A DNA stretch of 43,577 bases from an uncultured Prevotellaceae bacterium. Lineage in GTDB: Bacteria > Bacteroidota > Bacteroidia > Bacteroidales > Bacteroidaceae. The stretch spans positions 1-43,577 of the forward strand of contig CAMKSZ010000002.1 of assembly GCA_946415525.1 (NCBI GenBank). Reading direction: 5' to 3'. The first letter of the stretch is position 1. Each line of letters begins with the position of its first letter. Made by a program: the position numbers and the translations under genes. Positions 32,594-39,785 of this stretch are shown in pieces. The notes beneath the pieces are model-generated. The model was not told the origin of the DNA. It made no database searches and worked only from the letters and a program-made list of their open reading frames with translations.

Positions 32594-33973
32594 TCAGCGT
32601 TGCGATTCTGCCTCTTCCATCTCTTCCATCGGTTCGTCGAGACTGCCTTCCCACAAGTACTTGCGGGTCTCACCGACAATCACCTTGCTCAAGAAAAGAA
32701 GGGAGAGGAGGTTGGGGATGGCCATCAGGGCGTTGAAGCAGTCGGCCATGTTCCACACCATGGTGAGGCTGATGACGCTGCCGGCGAAGACGGCGATGAT
32801 GTAGATGATGCGATAGGACAGGGTGAGGCGCTTGCCGCCCAAATACTCCACGGCACGCTCGCCGTAATAACTCCATCCGAGGATGGTGCTGAAGGCGAAG
32901 GTGAACTGCCCGATGTTGAGCAGGGGGGCGCCCACGTAAGGAATCTTGGCGAAAGCGGACTTGGTGAGGATGGCGCCGTCGGTGAAGTTGATGTCGGGAT
33001 GGGCGATGGCGCTGCTGACAATCACCAGGCCGGTGATGGCGCAGATGACCACGGTGTCCCAGAAAGTGCCCGAACTGGAGACGAGCGCTTGGCGGACGGG
33101 GTTGCGGGTCTGTGCGGCGGCGGCGACGATGGGGGCGGAACCCATGCCCGACTCATTGGAGAACAGGCCGCGGGAGATGCCGTAGCGACAGGCTATCATG
33201 AATGTGCCGCCCACGAAACCGCCACCGGCGGCGGAGGGGTTGAACGCACATTCCACAATCAGTTTCAAGGCGGGCAACAGGTAGGCGGAGTTGACAAACA
33301 AGATGTAGAAACAGCCCACGACATAGAAGATGGCCATGAAGGGCACCAAGGCGGCGCAAACCCTCGCGATGCTGCGCACGCCGCCGATGATGACGGCTGC
33401 CGTGAGCAGGCAGATGATGATGCCCATCACGTAGGTGGGGATGTTGTAACTCTCGAAGGAGAGCGTCGAGATGGCGTTGGCTTGCACCGTGCAGCCGATG
33501 CCGAAAGAGGCCAAGGCACAGAAGAGGGCAAACAGCACGCCCATCCATTTCCACCCCAAGCCGCGCTCGAGGGCGTACATCGGACCGCCTAACATCTTGC
33601 CGTTGGAAGTCTTCACGCGGTACTTGATGGCGAGCAACCCTTCGGCATATTTCGTGGAGATGCCGAACACACCGGTGAGCCAGCACCAGAACACGGCGCC
33701 GGGACCGCCTAAGGCGATGGCGGTGCCCACACCCACGATGTTGCCGGTGCCGATGGTGGCGGCGAGGGCGGTGGCGAGGGCGCCGAATTGCGAGACGTCG
33801 CCTTCCGAACCGGGGTCTTTAGTCACCGAGAGTTTGATGGCCTTGAAGATTTTCCGTTGCGGAAAGCGTAGTATGATGGTCAGGTAGATATGGGTGCCCA
33901 ACAACAGGATGATCATGGGCCATCCCCATAATACCCCGTTGATGTCGCTGATGATTCCGTTGAAGAATTCCAT
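32594..33973 (-). CDS. AGCS-family alanine/glycine:cation symporter
   Basis: A 459-residue polytopic inner-membrane protein with about 10-11 hydrophobic helices. The AGCS core is recognisable: GALATALAATIGTGNIVGVGTAI, AVFWCWLTGVFGISTKYAEG, and FSNESGMGSAPIVAAAAQT. These carriers take up alanine, glycine or related amino acids with Na+ or H+. The short C-terminus is acidic (MEEMEEAESQR). It lies 18 nt after the second DUF4230 gene and 26 nt before the MBL gene, so the four minus-strand genes look like one operon. Confidence 0.94.
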   Translation of the reverse strand: MEFFNGIISDINGVLWGWPMIILLLGTHIYLTIILRFPQRKIFKAIKLSVTKDPGSEGDVSQFGALATALAATIGTGNIVGVGTAIALGGPGAVFWCWLTGVFGISTKYAEGLLAIKYRVKTSNGKMLGGPMYALERGLGWKWMGVLFALFCALASFGIGCTVQANAISTLSFESYNIPTYVMGIIICLLTAAVIIGGVRSIARVCAALVPFMAIFYVVGCFYILFVNSAYLLPALKLIVECAFNPSAAGGGFVGGTFMIACRYGISRGLFSNESGMGSAPIVAAAAQTRNPVRQALVSSSGTFWDTVVICAITGLVIVSSAIAHPDINFTDGAILTKSAFAKIPYVGAPLLNIGQFTFAFSTILGWSYYGERAVEYLGGKRLTLSYRIIYIIAVFAGSVISLTMVWNMADCFNALMAIPNLLSLLFLSKVIVGETRKYLWEGSLDEPMEEMEEAESQR

Positions 33974-33991
33974 CGATTTGCTTGTTTCCTA

Positions 33992-34600
33992 TTAAAAATG
34001 AATGTCTATGTATTGGTAGCCCATCGACCGGAAGAGTTGCGACACTTCCTCCACGGCATGGACTTGGGCGATGTTGATGTTGTCTTCTGTCATGCAGCGG
34101 GCTTTCATCTGCCGCTTGGCTTTCTCGTAAAGGGCTTGGCGGGCTTGGTGGTCCCAACTCCCTTTCTCGAAGAACGACTGGGTGCGCGTCTCGTCGATGA
34201 AGTTGCTGTCCAACAATTCCACGGGGGGCAGTTTCACGTCGAGGGTGTCTTCGCGCATGCGGATGCCGCCATTGGCCAATTTCGAGAGGTCGATGCCCAA
34301 TCGGAGGGTGCCATAATAGATGCGGGTGATCTTCTTGTCGCTGCCGAGCAGGCGGCTCTCGGTGGAATCGACGAGTTCCTCGTCGCTCAGGGTGAGAAAT
34401 TCCCATTGGCCGATGTCGGTCACCGACTTTATTTCTATCGACCCTTCGCCTATCGACTGGCTGTCGGGACCGACTTGAAGGTCGTTGCGGGTGCCTTTCA
34501 CGGCAAGGGTCACGACCATCGTCACCAAGGCGACGAGGGTGGCGGCGCTGAGGATGAGGCGGAGCAGCGGATGCTCTTGGGTGGGGTTGTTGTCGTTCAT
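33992..34600 (-). CDS. DUF4230 protein, membrane-anchored (second of tandem pair)
   Basis: A 202-residue protein with an N-terminal membrane anchor (about 12-35, LLRLILSAATLVALVTMVVTL) and an extracytoplasmic DUF4230 domain (EGSIEIKSVTDIGQWEFLTL...ITRIYYGTLRLGIDLSKL...LPPVELLDSNFID). The family is common in Bacteroidetes and has no assigned function that I know of. It starts 4 nt after the stop of the upstream lipoprotein, which carries the same domain (IHKIITHNDALKLKG; IAIPIDATVKGFIDF; VLPDPQVELTSSKI), so the pair is a tandem duplication. Confidence 0.85.
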   Translation of the reverse strand: MNDNNPTQEHPLLRLILSAATLVALVTMVVTLAVKGTRNDLQVGPDSQSIGEGSIEIKSVTDIGQWEFLTLSDEELVDSTESRLLGSDKKITRIYYGTLRLGIDLSKLANGGIRMREDTLDVKLPPVELLDSNFIDETRTQSFFEKGSWDHQARQALYEKAKRQMKARCMTEDNINIAQVHAVEEVSQLFRSMGYQYIDIHF

Positions 34601-34604
34601 GGGC

Positions 34605-35279
34605 TTAGTCTGTAGTGGTGGTCAGTTGATGTTCGTCGAAATCCTTCCTGAATGTCACGACTATCTCGTCGTCGGTGAAGCCTAATTGCCGAATCATGGG
34701 AATCAGCAGGCGACTGGCGTTCTGACGTGTGCGCTCGGCTATTTTCAGGTCGGGCAGGGCGGCAAGGATGCTGTCGCGGCCCTGAATTTCGTAGGTGGAC
34801 AACTCTTGGTCGGTGAAGTCTGAGCGGAGCAGGGCCACATACGACTCTATCTCGGCGTGGTTGATTTTCGAACTTGTCAGTTCCACTTGGGGGTCGGGCA
34901 GCACGATTTCTATCTTCCCGTCGTCGAAAATCACGTTGTCGCCGTTGAAGGCATTGAAGTCGATGAAGCCTTTCACCGTGGCGTCGATGGGGATGGCGAT
35001 ACGGCGGCTGCCGGCGGGGATGTCGAACTTGTAGTCCATCCCGAGGATGCTGCCTTTCAACTTGAGGGCGTCGTTGTGGGTGATGATTTTGTGGATGTGG
35101 TATTCCGCCGTGTACATCTTGGAACTGCTGCGGACGGCGGTGACCAACATCCCCACGCTGTCGGCTTTCGTCTTGGCTTTCGAGGCGGCGTCGGATGGGG
35201 TGGGGGCGGAACCCTCACTATTGCCATGGCAACCGCATAAGAGCAGGAGGGCTGCCAACAAGGGCGTCAATTTTTTCAT
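34605..35279 (-). CDS. DUF4230 lipoprotein (first of tandem pair)
   Basis: 224 residues from ATG 35279, which begins a lipoprotein signal (MKKLTPLLAALLLLCGC) with lipobox LCGC. The track start at 35315 adds 12 residues ahead of it. A Ser/Ala/Lys-rich linker follows, then a DUF4230-type domain with the same sequence of strands as the next gene. Function unknown. With its partner it precedes an amino-acid symporter and an MBL lipoprotein in the same transcriptional run. The two DUF4230 proteins have different anchors (lipid and N-terminal helix), so they may form an envelope hetero-complex (inference). Confidence 0.82.
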   Translation of the reverse strand: MKKLTPLLAALLLLCGCHGNSEGSAPTPSDAASKAKTKADSVGMLVTAVRSSSKMYTAEYHIHKIITHNDALKLKGSILGMDYKFDIPAGSRRIAIPIDATVKGFIDFNAFNGDNVIFDDGKIEIVLPDPQVELTSSKINHAEIESYVALLRSDFTDQELSTYEIQGRDSILAALPDLKIAERTRQNASRLLIPMIRQLGFTDDEIVVTFRKDFDEHQLTTTTD

Positions 35280-35322
35280 CTGTATTATCTTGTATTTCAT
35301 TCCAATTAGTCGCAAGCATTTG

Positions 35323-35330
35323 CAAACTTA
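35323..35330 (-). promoter_or_regulatory. Putative -7 box of the DUF4230-AGCS-MBL operon
   Basis: TAAGTTTG on the minus strand (35330-35323) matches TAnnTTTG, about 44 bp upstream of the lipoprotein ATG. The -33 position holds only a T-rich stretch. Confidence 0.5.
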
Positions 35331-35444
35331 CAAAAATTCATCGACATAAAAGGAAAAATCGGCAGATTTAATGCTTTTTATGCTTGTTTTTCATATTCCT
35401 TCCCCTTTTCCAATTCCATCTCGCCGCTTTTTCCGCCCCCGTCC

Positions 35445-35497
35445 GTCCCGTATGTTGCCCCGTCTGTCCCGTATGTTGCGTTGCCAACGCAACATAC
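35445..35497. repeat. 21-bp-spaced direct repeat with a perfect 12-bp hairpin
   Basis: GTCCCGTATGTTGC occurs twice (35445-35458 and 35466-35479, period 21 bp). The second copy leads into a perfect inverted repeat GTATGTTGCGTT-GCC-AACGCAACATAC (35471-35497). It has no T-run, so it is not a simple terminator. It sits 70 bp upstream of the riboswitch promoter in an otherwise featureless 290-bp stretch. Confidence 0.8.
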
Positions 35498-35568
35498 ACA
35501 ACCCATGCTTCACTCTGTTTTCGCAAAGATAGGCTGCGCCTTGGACATAAAAATAAATCCGGATTTAT

Positions 35569-35599
35569 TTTGTATTCCGCTCGGCTTGCAGTACCTTTG
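35569..35599 (+). promoter_or_regulatory. Promoter of the B12 riboswitch-btuFC unit (-33/-7)
   Basis: TTTG at 35569-35572 and TACCTTTG at 35592-35599 with 19 bp spacing. Transcription from about 35604 begins right at the riboswitch. Confidence 0.75.
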
Positions 35600-35604
35600 C
35601 AGGT

Positions 35605-35775
35605 GAAATAGAGGTTCGCCGTGCGCGATGAAATGGGAATGGGGTGCAAGTCCCCAACTGTCCCGCAGCTGTGAGGCCCTTTTATGGCTTCCAAGCATGA
35701 TCCACTGCCCGCTACATGCCGGGTGGGAAGGAGTTTGGAAGTAGGGCCATAGTCAGAAGACCTGCCTCTTGTGTT
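35605..35775 (+). promoter_or_regulatory. Cobalamin (AdoCbl) riboswitch
   Basis: The leader shows the conserved core of cobalamin riboswitches in order: GAGGTTCGCC, GAAATGGGAATGGGGTGCAAG, the CCCCAACTGTCCCGCAGCTGTGA block, peripheral hairpins around GGCCC...GGGCC, and the 3' B12 box AGTCAGAAGACCTGCC. It lies in the 5' leader of the BtuF-like gene with 60 nt between the B12 box and the ATG. B12 binding is expected to lower expression of the uptake genes. Exact ends are approximate. Confidence 0.95.
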
Positions 35776-35834
35776 TAACCTCATGCCCCGTTCTCGGTGT
35801 AAGGACGAAGGGTATATTTTCATTTTTTTATAAC

Positions 35835-36944
35835 ATGAAGAAAGTTTTTGCTTTTTGCATGATGTGCGTGGCCATGTATCTATGTGGCGCATGCCGTCAA
35901 GGTGGTGGTTCCGAAACTTCCGACGCTGTTGCCAACGACTCGCTTGTCTGTCCGCATTACGCTACGGGGTATCAAGTGAAAGACAGTGCCGGCGTAAGAC
36001 TTGTCGATGTGGGAAAGGACGGTCATTTCGCTTTGGTTTCCTCGGATGACGCCAACGTGCCGGATGGCTATACCAAGGTGAGAGTGCCCATCAAGGGCAC
36101 CATTTGCATGACGGCGCTGCAGTTGTCCAACTTCACGATTCTCGACGCACACGATGTGGTGAAGGGGGTGACGGGGACGAAGAACTTGTTCAACAAGGAC
36201 ATCCTCGAACGTGTAAAGGACGGACGTATCGTGAAAATCGGCATGGAGGGAAATTTCGACAACGAATTGGTGCTTGCCGCCAATCCTGACGTGATTTTCA
36301 TCTCTCCCTCGAAGCGCGGCGGCTACGACGCCATCAAGGAGACGGGCATAACCCTCGTCCCTCATCTCGGATATAAGGAACTTGACCCGCTGGGACAGGC
36401 CGAATGGGTGAAATTCGTCGGCATGTTCATTGGCAAGGAGAAGGAGGCTTATGACATTTTCGCGGGCATCGAGCGCCGGTACAACACCCTGAAGTCGCTG
36501 ACGCAAAAAGTAGAAAGGCGTCCTGTTGTCACGAGTGGCGAGATGCACTATGGCACATGGCATGCCGTTGGCGGGAAGAACTACCTGGCTCAAATCTTCC
36601 GGGATGCGGGCGCCGACTATGTCATCGACGACGAGGAGACTTCGGGCGAAGACCTGGAGTTTGAGAAGATGTACTCCTTGTCGGCGAATGCCGACTATTG
36701 GCGCATCCTCAACAGTTACCCGGGTGATTTCTCCTATGAGGCGCTGAAAGCCTCGGAGCCTCGCAATGAGTTGTTCAAGGCTTTCAAGGAGAGGAAGGTC
36801 ATCTACTGCAATATGAAGCAGACGCCTTATTATGAGATTGCCCCGGTGGAGCCTGACTTGTTGCTGAAAGACTTTGTGGCAATCTTCCATCCCGAATTGG
36901 TGGAGGAGGACTATCAGCCCACTTTCTATCATCTGCTCAAGTAG
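35835..36944 (+). CDS. btuF: BtuF-like cobalamin/siderophore-type ABC substrate-binding lipoprotein
   Basis: 369 residues from ATG 35835; the track start at 35769 lies in the riboswitch tail. A lipoprotein signal ends in LCGAC. The mature protein has the two-lobe periplasmic-binding fold of the BtuF/FecB class, visible in LVLAANPDVIFISPSKRGG, ITLVPHLGYKELDPLGQAEWVKFVG, and the C-terminal DFVAIFHPEL. The upstream B12 riboswitch and the adjacent FecCD-type permease make corrinoid the probable ligand. It is larger than E. coli BtuF because of an N-terminal extension common in Bacteroidetes. The permease ATG is 1 nt after its stop. Confidence 0.88.
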   Translation: MKKVFAFCMMCVAMYLCGACRQGGGSETSDAVANDSLVCPHYATGYQVKDSAGVRLVDVGKDGHFALVSSDDANVPDGYTKVRVPIKGTICMTALQLSNFTILDAHDVVKGVTGTKNLFNKDILERVKDGRIVKIGMEGNFDNELVLAANPDVIFISPSKRGGYDAIKETGITLVPHLGYKELDPLGQAEWVKFVGMFIGKEKEAYDIFAGIERRYNTLKSLTQKVERRPVVTSGEMHYGTWHAVGGKNYLAQIFRDAGADYVIDDEETSGEDLEFEKMYSLSANADYWRILNSYPGDFSYEALKASEPRNELFKAFKERKVIYCNMKQTPYYEIAPVEPDLLLKDFVAIFHPELVEEDYQPTFYHLLK

Positions 36945-36945
36945 G

Positions 36946-37980
36946 ATGAGGAGGACGCTGTCGCTGATATTGTTGTTGCTGTTGGCAATCCTCGTACTGA
37001 CTGTCGTCAACTTGATGATAGGGTCGGTGGAAATCCCCGTGAAGGATGTCTGTCGCATCCTCCTCGGCAGCACCGATGTTTCGGAGATATGGCAGAACAT
37101 CATACTGAAATCCCGCCTCCCCCAGACGTTGACGGCCATCGTCGCGGGGGCGGGCCTTGCCGTCAGTGGCTTGCAGATGCAGACGGTATTCCGCAACCCG
37201 CTGGCTGGCCCGTCGGTGTTGGGCATTTCCAATGGTTCGGCGCTCGGCGTGGCTTTTGTCGTGCTCCTTTCGGGGCGGTTGGGGGGCGTGGCGCTCTCGC
37301 GGCTCGGTTATTTGGGCGATGCGGCCATTTCAGTTGCCGCCATCGTCGGGGCGCTGGCGGTGATGATGCTCATCGTGTGGGTGTCGCAAAGGGTGCGGGG
37401 AAACGTCACCTTGCTGATTATCGGTGTGATGATAGGCTATTTGGCGAATGCCGTCATCGGGGTGCTGAAATTCCTCAGTCCGGAGGAGGACGTAAAGGCT
37501 TTTGTGGTGTGGGGACTGGGTTCGTTCTCGCGGGTGAGTGGTGACGAGATGATGCTGTTCGTGACGATGATGCTGGTGCTCCTGCCTCTCAGTTGCCTTT
37601 TGTCCAAGTCCATGAACCTCCTTTTGTTGGGCGACCAATATGCTGCCAACTTAGGTATCAACATCCGCCGCACCCGATTGTTGGTCATCACTTGCAGCGG
37701 TGTCTTGGTGGCCATCGTCACTGCCTATTGCGGTCCCATCATGTTCATCGGCCTGGCGGTTCCCCATCTTGCCCGTTCCATTTTCCGCACCAGCAACCAC
37801 CGCGTCCTGCTGCCTTCGACCGCCCTTTGTGGCGCTGTCCTTGCCTTGGTTTGCAATTTCGTCGCCCGCATGCCTGGCTTCGAAGGGGCGCTGCCCGTGA
37901 ACAGCGTTACTGCTTTGGTGGGCGCTCCTGTCATTGCGGCGGTCATCTTCAGGCGCCACAAGGATGATATAGGGGAATGA
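36946..37980 (+). CDS. btuC: BtuC-like ABC transporter permease (FecCD family)
   Basis: 344 residues from ATG 36946, one base after the btuF stop; the track start at 36874 is inside btuF. About ten membrane helices of the FecCD family show the signature LAVSGLQMQTVFRNPLAGPSVLGISNGSALG and the cytoplasmic coupling region AANLGINIRRTRLL. It would form the inner-membrane channel for B12 import with BtuF. The expected ATPase (btuD) does not follow: the gene ends 7 nt before a convergent cobalamin-synthesis gene, so the ATPase must be encoded elsewhere or shared. Confidence 0.9.
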   Translation: MRRTLSLILLLLLAILVLTVVNLMIGSVEIPVKDVCRILLGSTDVSEIWQNIILKSRLPQTLTAIVAGAGLAVSGLQMQTVFRNPLAGPSVLGISNGSALGVAFVVLLSGRLGGVALSRLGYLGDAAISVAAIVGALAVMMLIVWVSQRVRGNVTLLIIGVMIGYLANAVIGVLKFLSPEEDVKAFVVWGLGSFSRVSGDEMMLFVTMMLVLLPLSCLLSKSMNLLLLGDQYAANLGINIRRTRLLVITCSGVLVAIVTAYCGPIMFIGLAVPHLARSIFRTSNHRVLLPSTALCGAVLALVCNFVARMPGFEGALPVNSVTALVGAPVIAAVIFRRHKDDIGE

Positions 37981-37987
37981 CGCGGCT

Positions 37988-39760
37988 TTATTCGTAGATG
38001 GTGCCCTCGTCGTCTATCAGGAAGATGGTGAGGGTGCTTTTTTTGATGAGGGGGGAACAATGGTGGGCGCAATGACGGATGACCACCTTGGCGAAGTCGT
38101 TCACTTTCTCGGAGGGGATTTTCCCCCACAACTCACGGGCCAAGGCGATGTCGCCGATGTCGATGGGGCATCCGGCTTCCTCGAGCAAACTACCCACGAA
38201 CAATTTGTCCATCACCGATTTGCGGCTATGGGTGTCGAGGTGCCCTGCTGCCAATTTCACCGCTTTCCCAAGCATGACGCCTAAAACGACGTGTGGAAAA
38301 CCCATCTCTTCCGCGATTTTGAGGGTCTCGCCGATATAGTTGCCATATTCCACAAAAGCCTGACGGGGCAATTCTGGAAACCGGGCCTTCACATGCCGCT
38401 CACTTTTCGCACCGCTGTTGATGACCACGATTCCTGTTCCCGATGCCTTGGCTACTTCCATGCACTTGCGGATGGAACCGACGAAAGCCTCTTCGGAGAA
38501 GGGCTTGACAATTCCCGACACGCCGATGATGGAAATGCCTCCTTCGATGCCCAACCGAGGATTGAAGGTGCGGCGTGCGATTTCGGCGCCTTGGGGAACG
38601 GAGATGGTGACTTGGAATTTCTCTCCCAAAGGCTTCAGGTTGTCGTGAATCATTTGCCGGGGGGTCTTGTTGATGGCTGGACAACCTGGTGGGAAGTCGA
38701 AACCGGGGAGCGTGAACACACCCACGCCTTCGCCGCCAACTATGCGGAACGTGTCGGATGCCTCGACCGATGCGCGAATCTCCAGTCCGTCGGTGACGTC
38801 GGGGTCGTCGCCTGCCTCCTTCACCACGGCGGCATACCCTTCGCCATAGGCGACGGCAACGGTGATGGTTTCTCCGTCGGGCAGGCGCACAGGCACTTCC
38901 TTGGGGGTCTTGCCATGGAGCAGGCGCAGCGTGGCTGCCACAGAGGCGGCGGTGGCGCAGGTGCCTGTCGTCAATCCGCTGTGGAGGGGATAGAAGTCGG
39001 GCAGGAGACGCTCCACCATCCGGCGCAGACCATGGGGACCGTTTACGTACGCTATCCGTAATTGATGGTCGGGAAGGGTGATGGGGGGATAGGGGGGCCG
39101 TTGCACGGCATAGACCTTTACTCCCCTTGCCGTGGCTACCCGCACCTTTTCTTCGAAACCTCCACTCACGCCGCTCTCCTTCGTGAGGATGGCTTGTGGG
39201 TGCAGCCGTTCCAACAACCTGTCCGTTTCGGTTTCTTCATAGTACACCAGTCGCTCGGGGGGGAATCCTGCCTTGCGGGCCATTTCCCGGGATGCCTCTC
39301 TGTTGAGGATGCGCCACCAGCATTCATGCTTGTGCCAATAATTGCTGAGCAGGGGGAGGGTGTTGACGCCGGTGAGGGCCAAGAGGCGTTCCACGCCATG
39401 GGCCTCCAATTTCTGCACGGCGTCGGCATAGTCTTCGCACCACACGATGCTGTCGTCGCGTGGTGGATAGATTCGCTCGTACCTGACGACTGGGAGGTGT
39501 GTCTGTGCGGCTGCCATGAGCAGGTTGGCGTGCAACTGGGTGGCGAAGGGGTGGGCGGCGTCCACGAACAAACGGATGTCGTGCGTGTGGCAGAAAGTCG
39601 TCATTTCGCTCACGTCCATGCCTCCTGTGAGGTGGATGCCGTTCACAAGTTCCAACTGCTGTTCGTCGCTGCGCGTGGAATAGAAGAAGGGCGTTCCTGC
39701 CTCTTCAAGCGCCTCCACGGCCTTTCTGCCTTCTGTCGTCCCTCCGAATACTAAAATCAT
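37988..39760 (-). CDS. CbiJ-CbiD fusion: precorrin-6A reductase / cobalt-precorrin-5B C1-methyltransferase
   Basis: 590 residues. The N-terminal part (about 1-250) is a CbiJ/CobK reductase: start ILVFGGTTEGRKAVEALEEAG, central VDAAHPFATQLHANL, then LALTGVNTLPLL and ILTKESGVSGGFEEKV. The C-terminal part (about 257-590) is CbiD, marked by LTTGTCATAASVAATLRLL, PPGCPAINKTPRQMI, EGGISIIGVSGIVKP and the VVLGVMLGKAVKLAAGHLDTHSRKS block. The two steps are close together in the anaerobic corrin pathway (C1 methylation and ring reduction), so a fusion is sensible. It is the last gene of the cobalamin operon, 25 nt after the CbiG-CbiF gene, and converges on btuC with a 7-bp gap. Confidence 0.93.
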   Translation of the reverse strand: MILVFGGTTEGRKAVEALEEAGTPFFYSTRSDEQQLELVNGIHLTGGMDVSEMTTFCHTHDIRLFVDAAHPFATQLHANLLMAAAQTHLPVVRYERIYPPRDDSIVWCEDYADAVQKLEAHGVERLLALTGVNTLPLLSNYWHKHECWWRILNREASREMARKAGFPPERLVYYEETETDRLLERLHPQAILTKESGVSGGFEEKVRVATARGVKVYAVQRPPYPPITLPDHQLRIAYVNGPHGLRRMVERLLPDFYPLHSGLTTGTCATAASVAATLRLLHGKTPKEVPVRLPDGETITVAVAYGEGYAAVVKEAGDDPDVTDGLEIRASVEASDTFRIVGGEGVGVFTLPGFDFPPGCPAINKTPRQMIHDNLKPLGEKFQVTISVPQGAEIARRTFNPRLGIEGGISIIGVSGIVKPFSEEAFVGSIRKCMEVAKASGTGIVVINSGAKSERHVKARFPELPRQAFVEYGNYIGETLKIAEEMGFPHVVLGVMLGKAVKLAAGHLDTHSRKSVMDKLFVGSLLEEAGCPIDIGDIALARELWGKIPSEKVNDFAKVVIRHCAHHCSPLIKKSTLTIFLIDDEGTIYE

Positions 39761-39785
39761 CGCTAATTGGGTTGGGTGACTGCCT

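Noticed and set aside
35880-37232. 450-codon minus-strand ORF opposite btuF/btuC
   Set aside because: It spans two well-identified plus-strand genes controlled by a B12 riboswitch; its composition is typical of a shadow.
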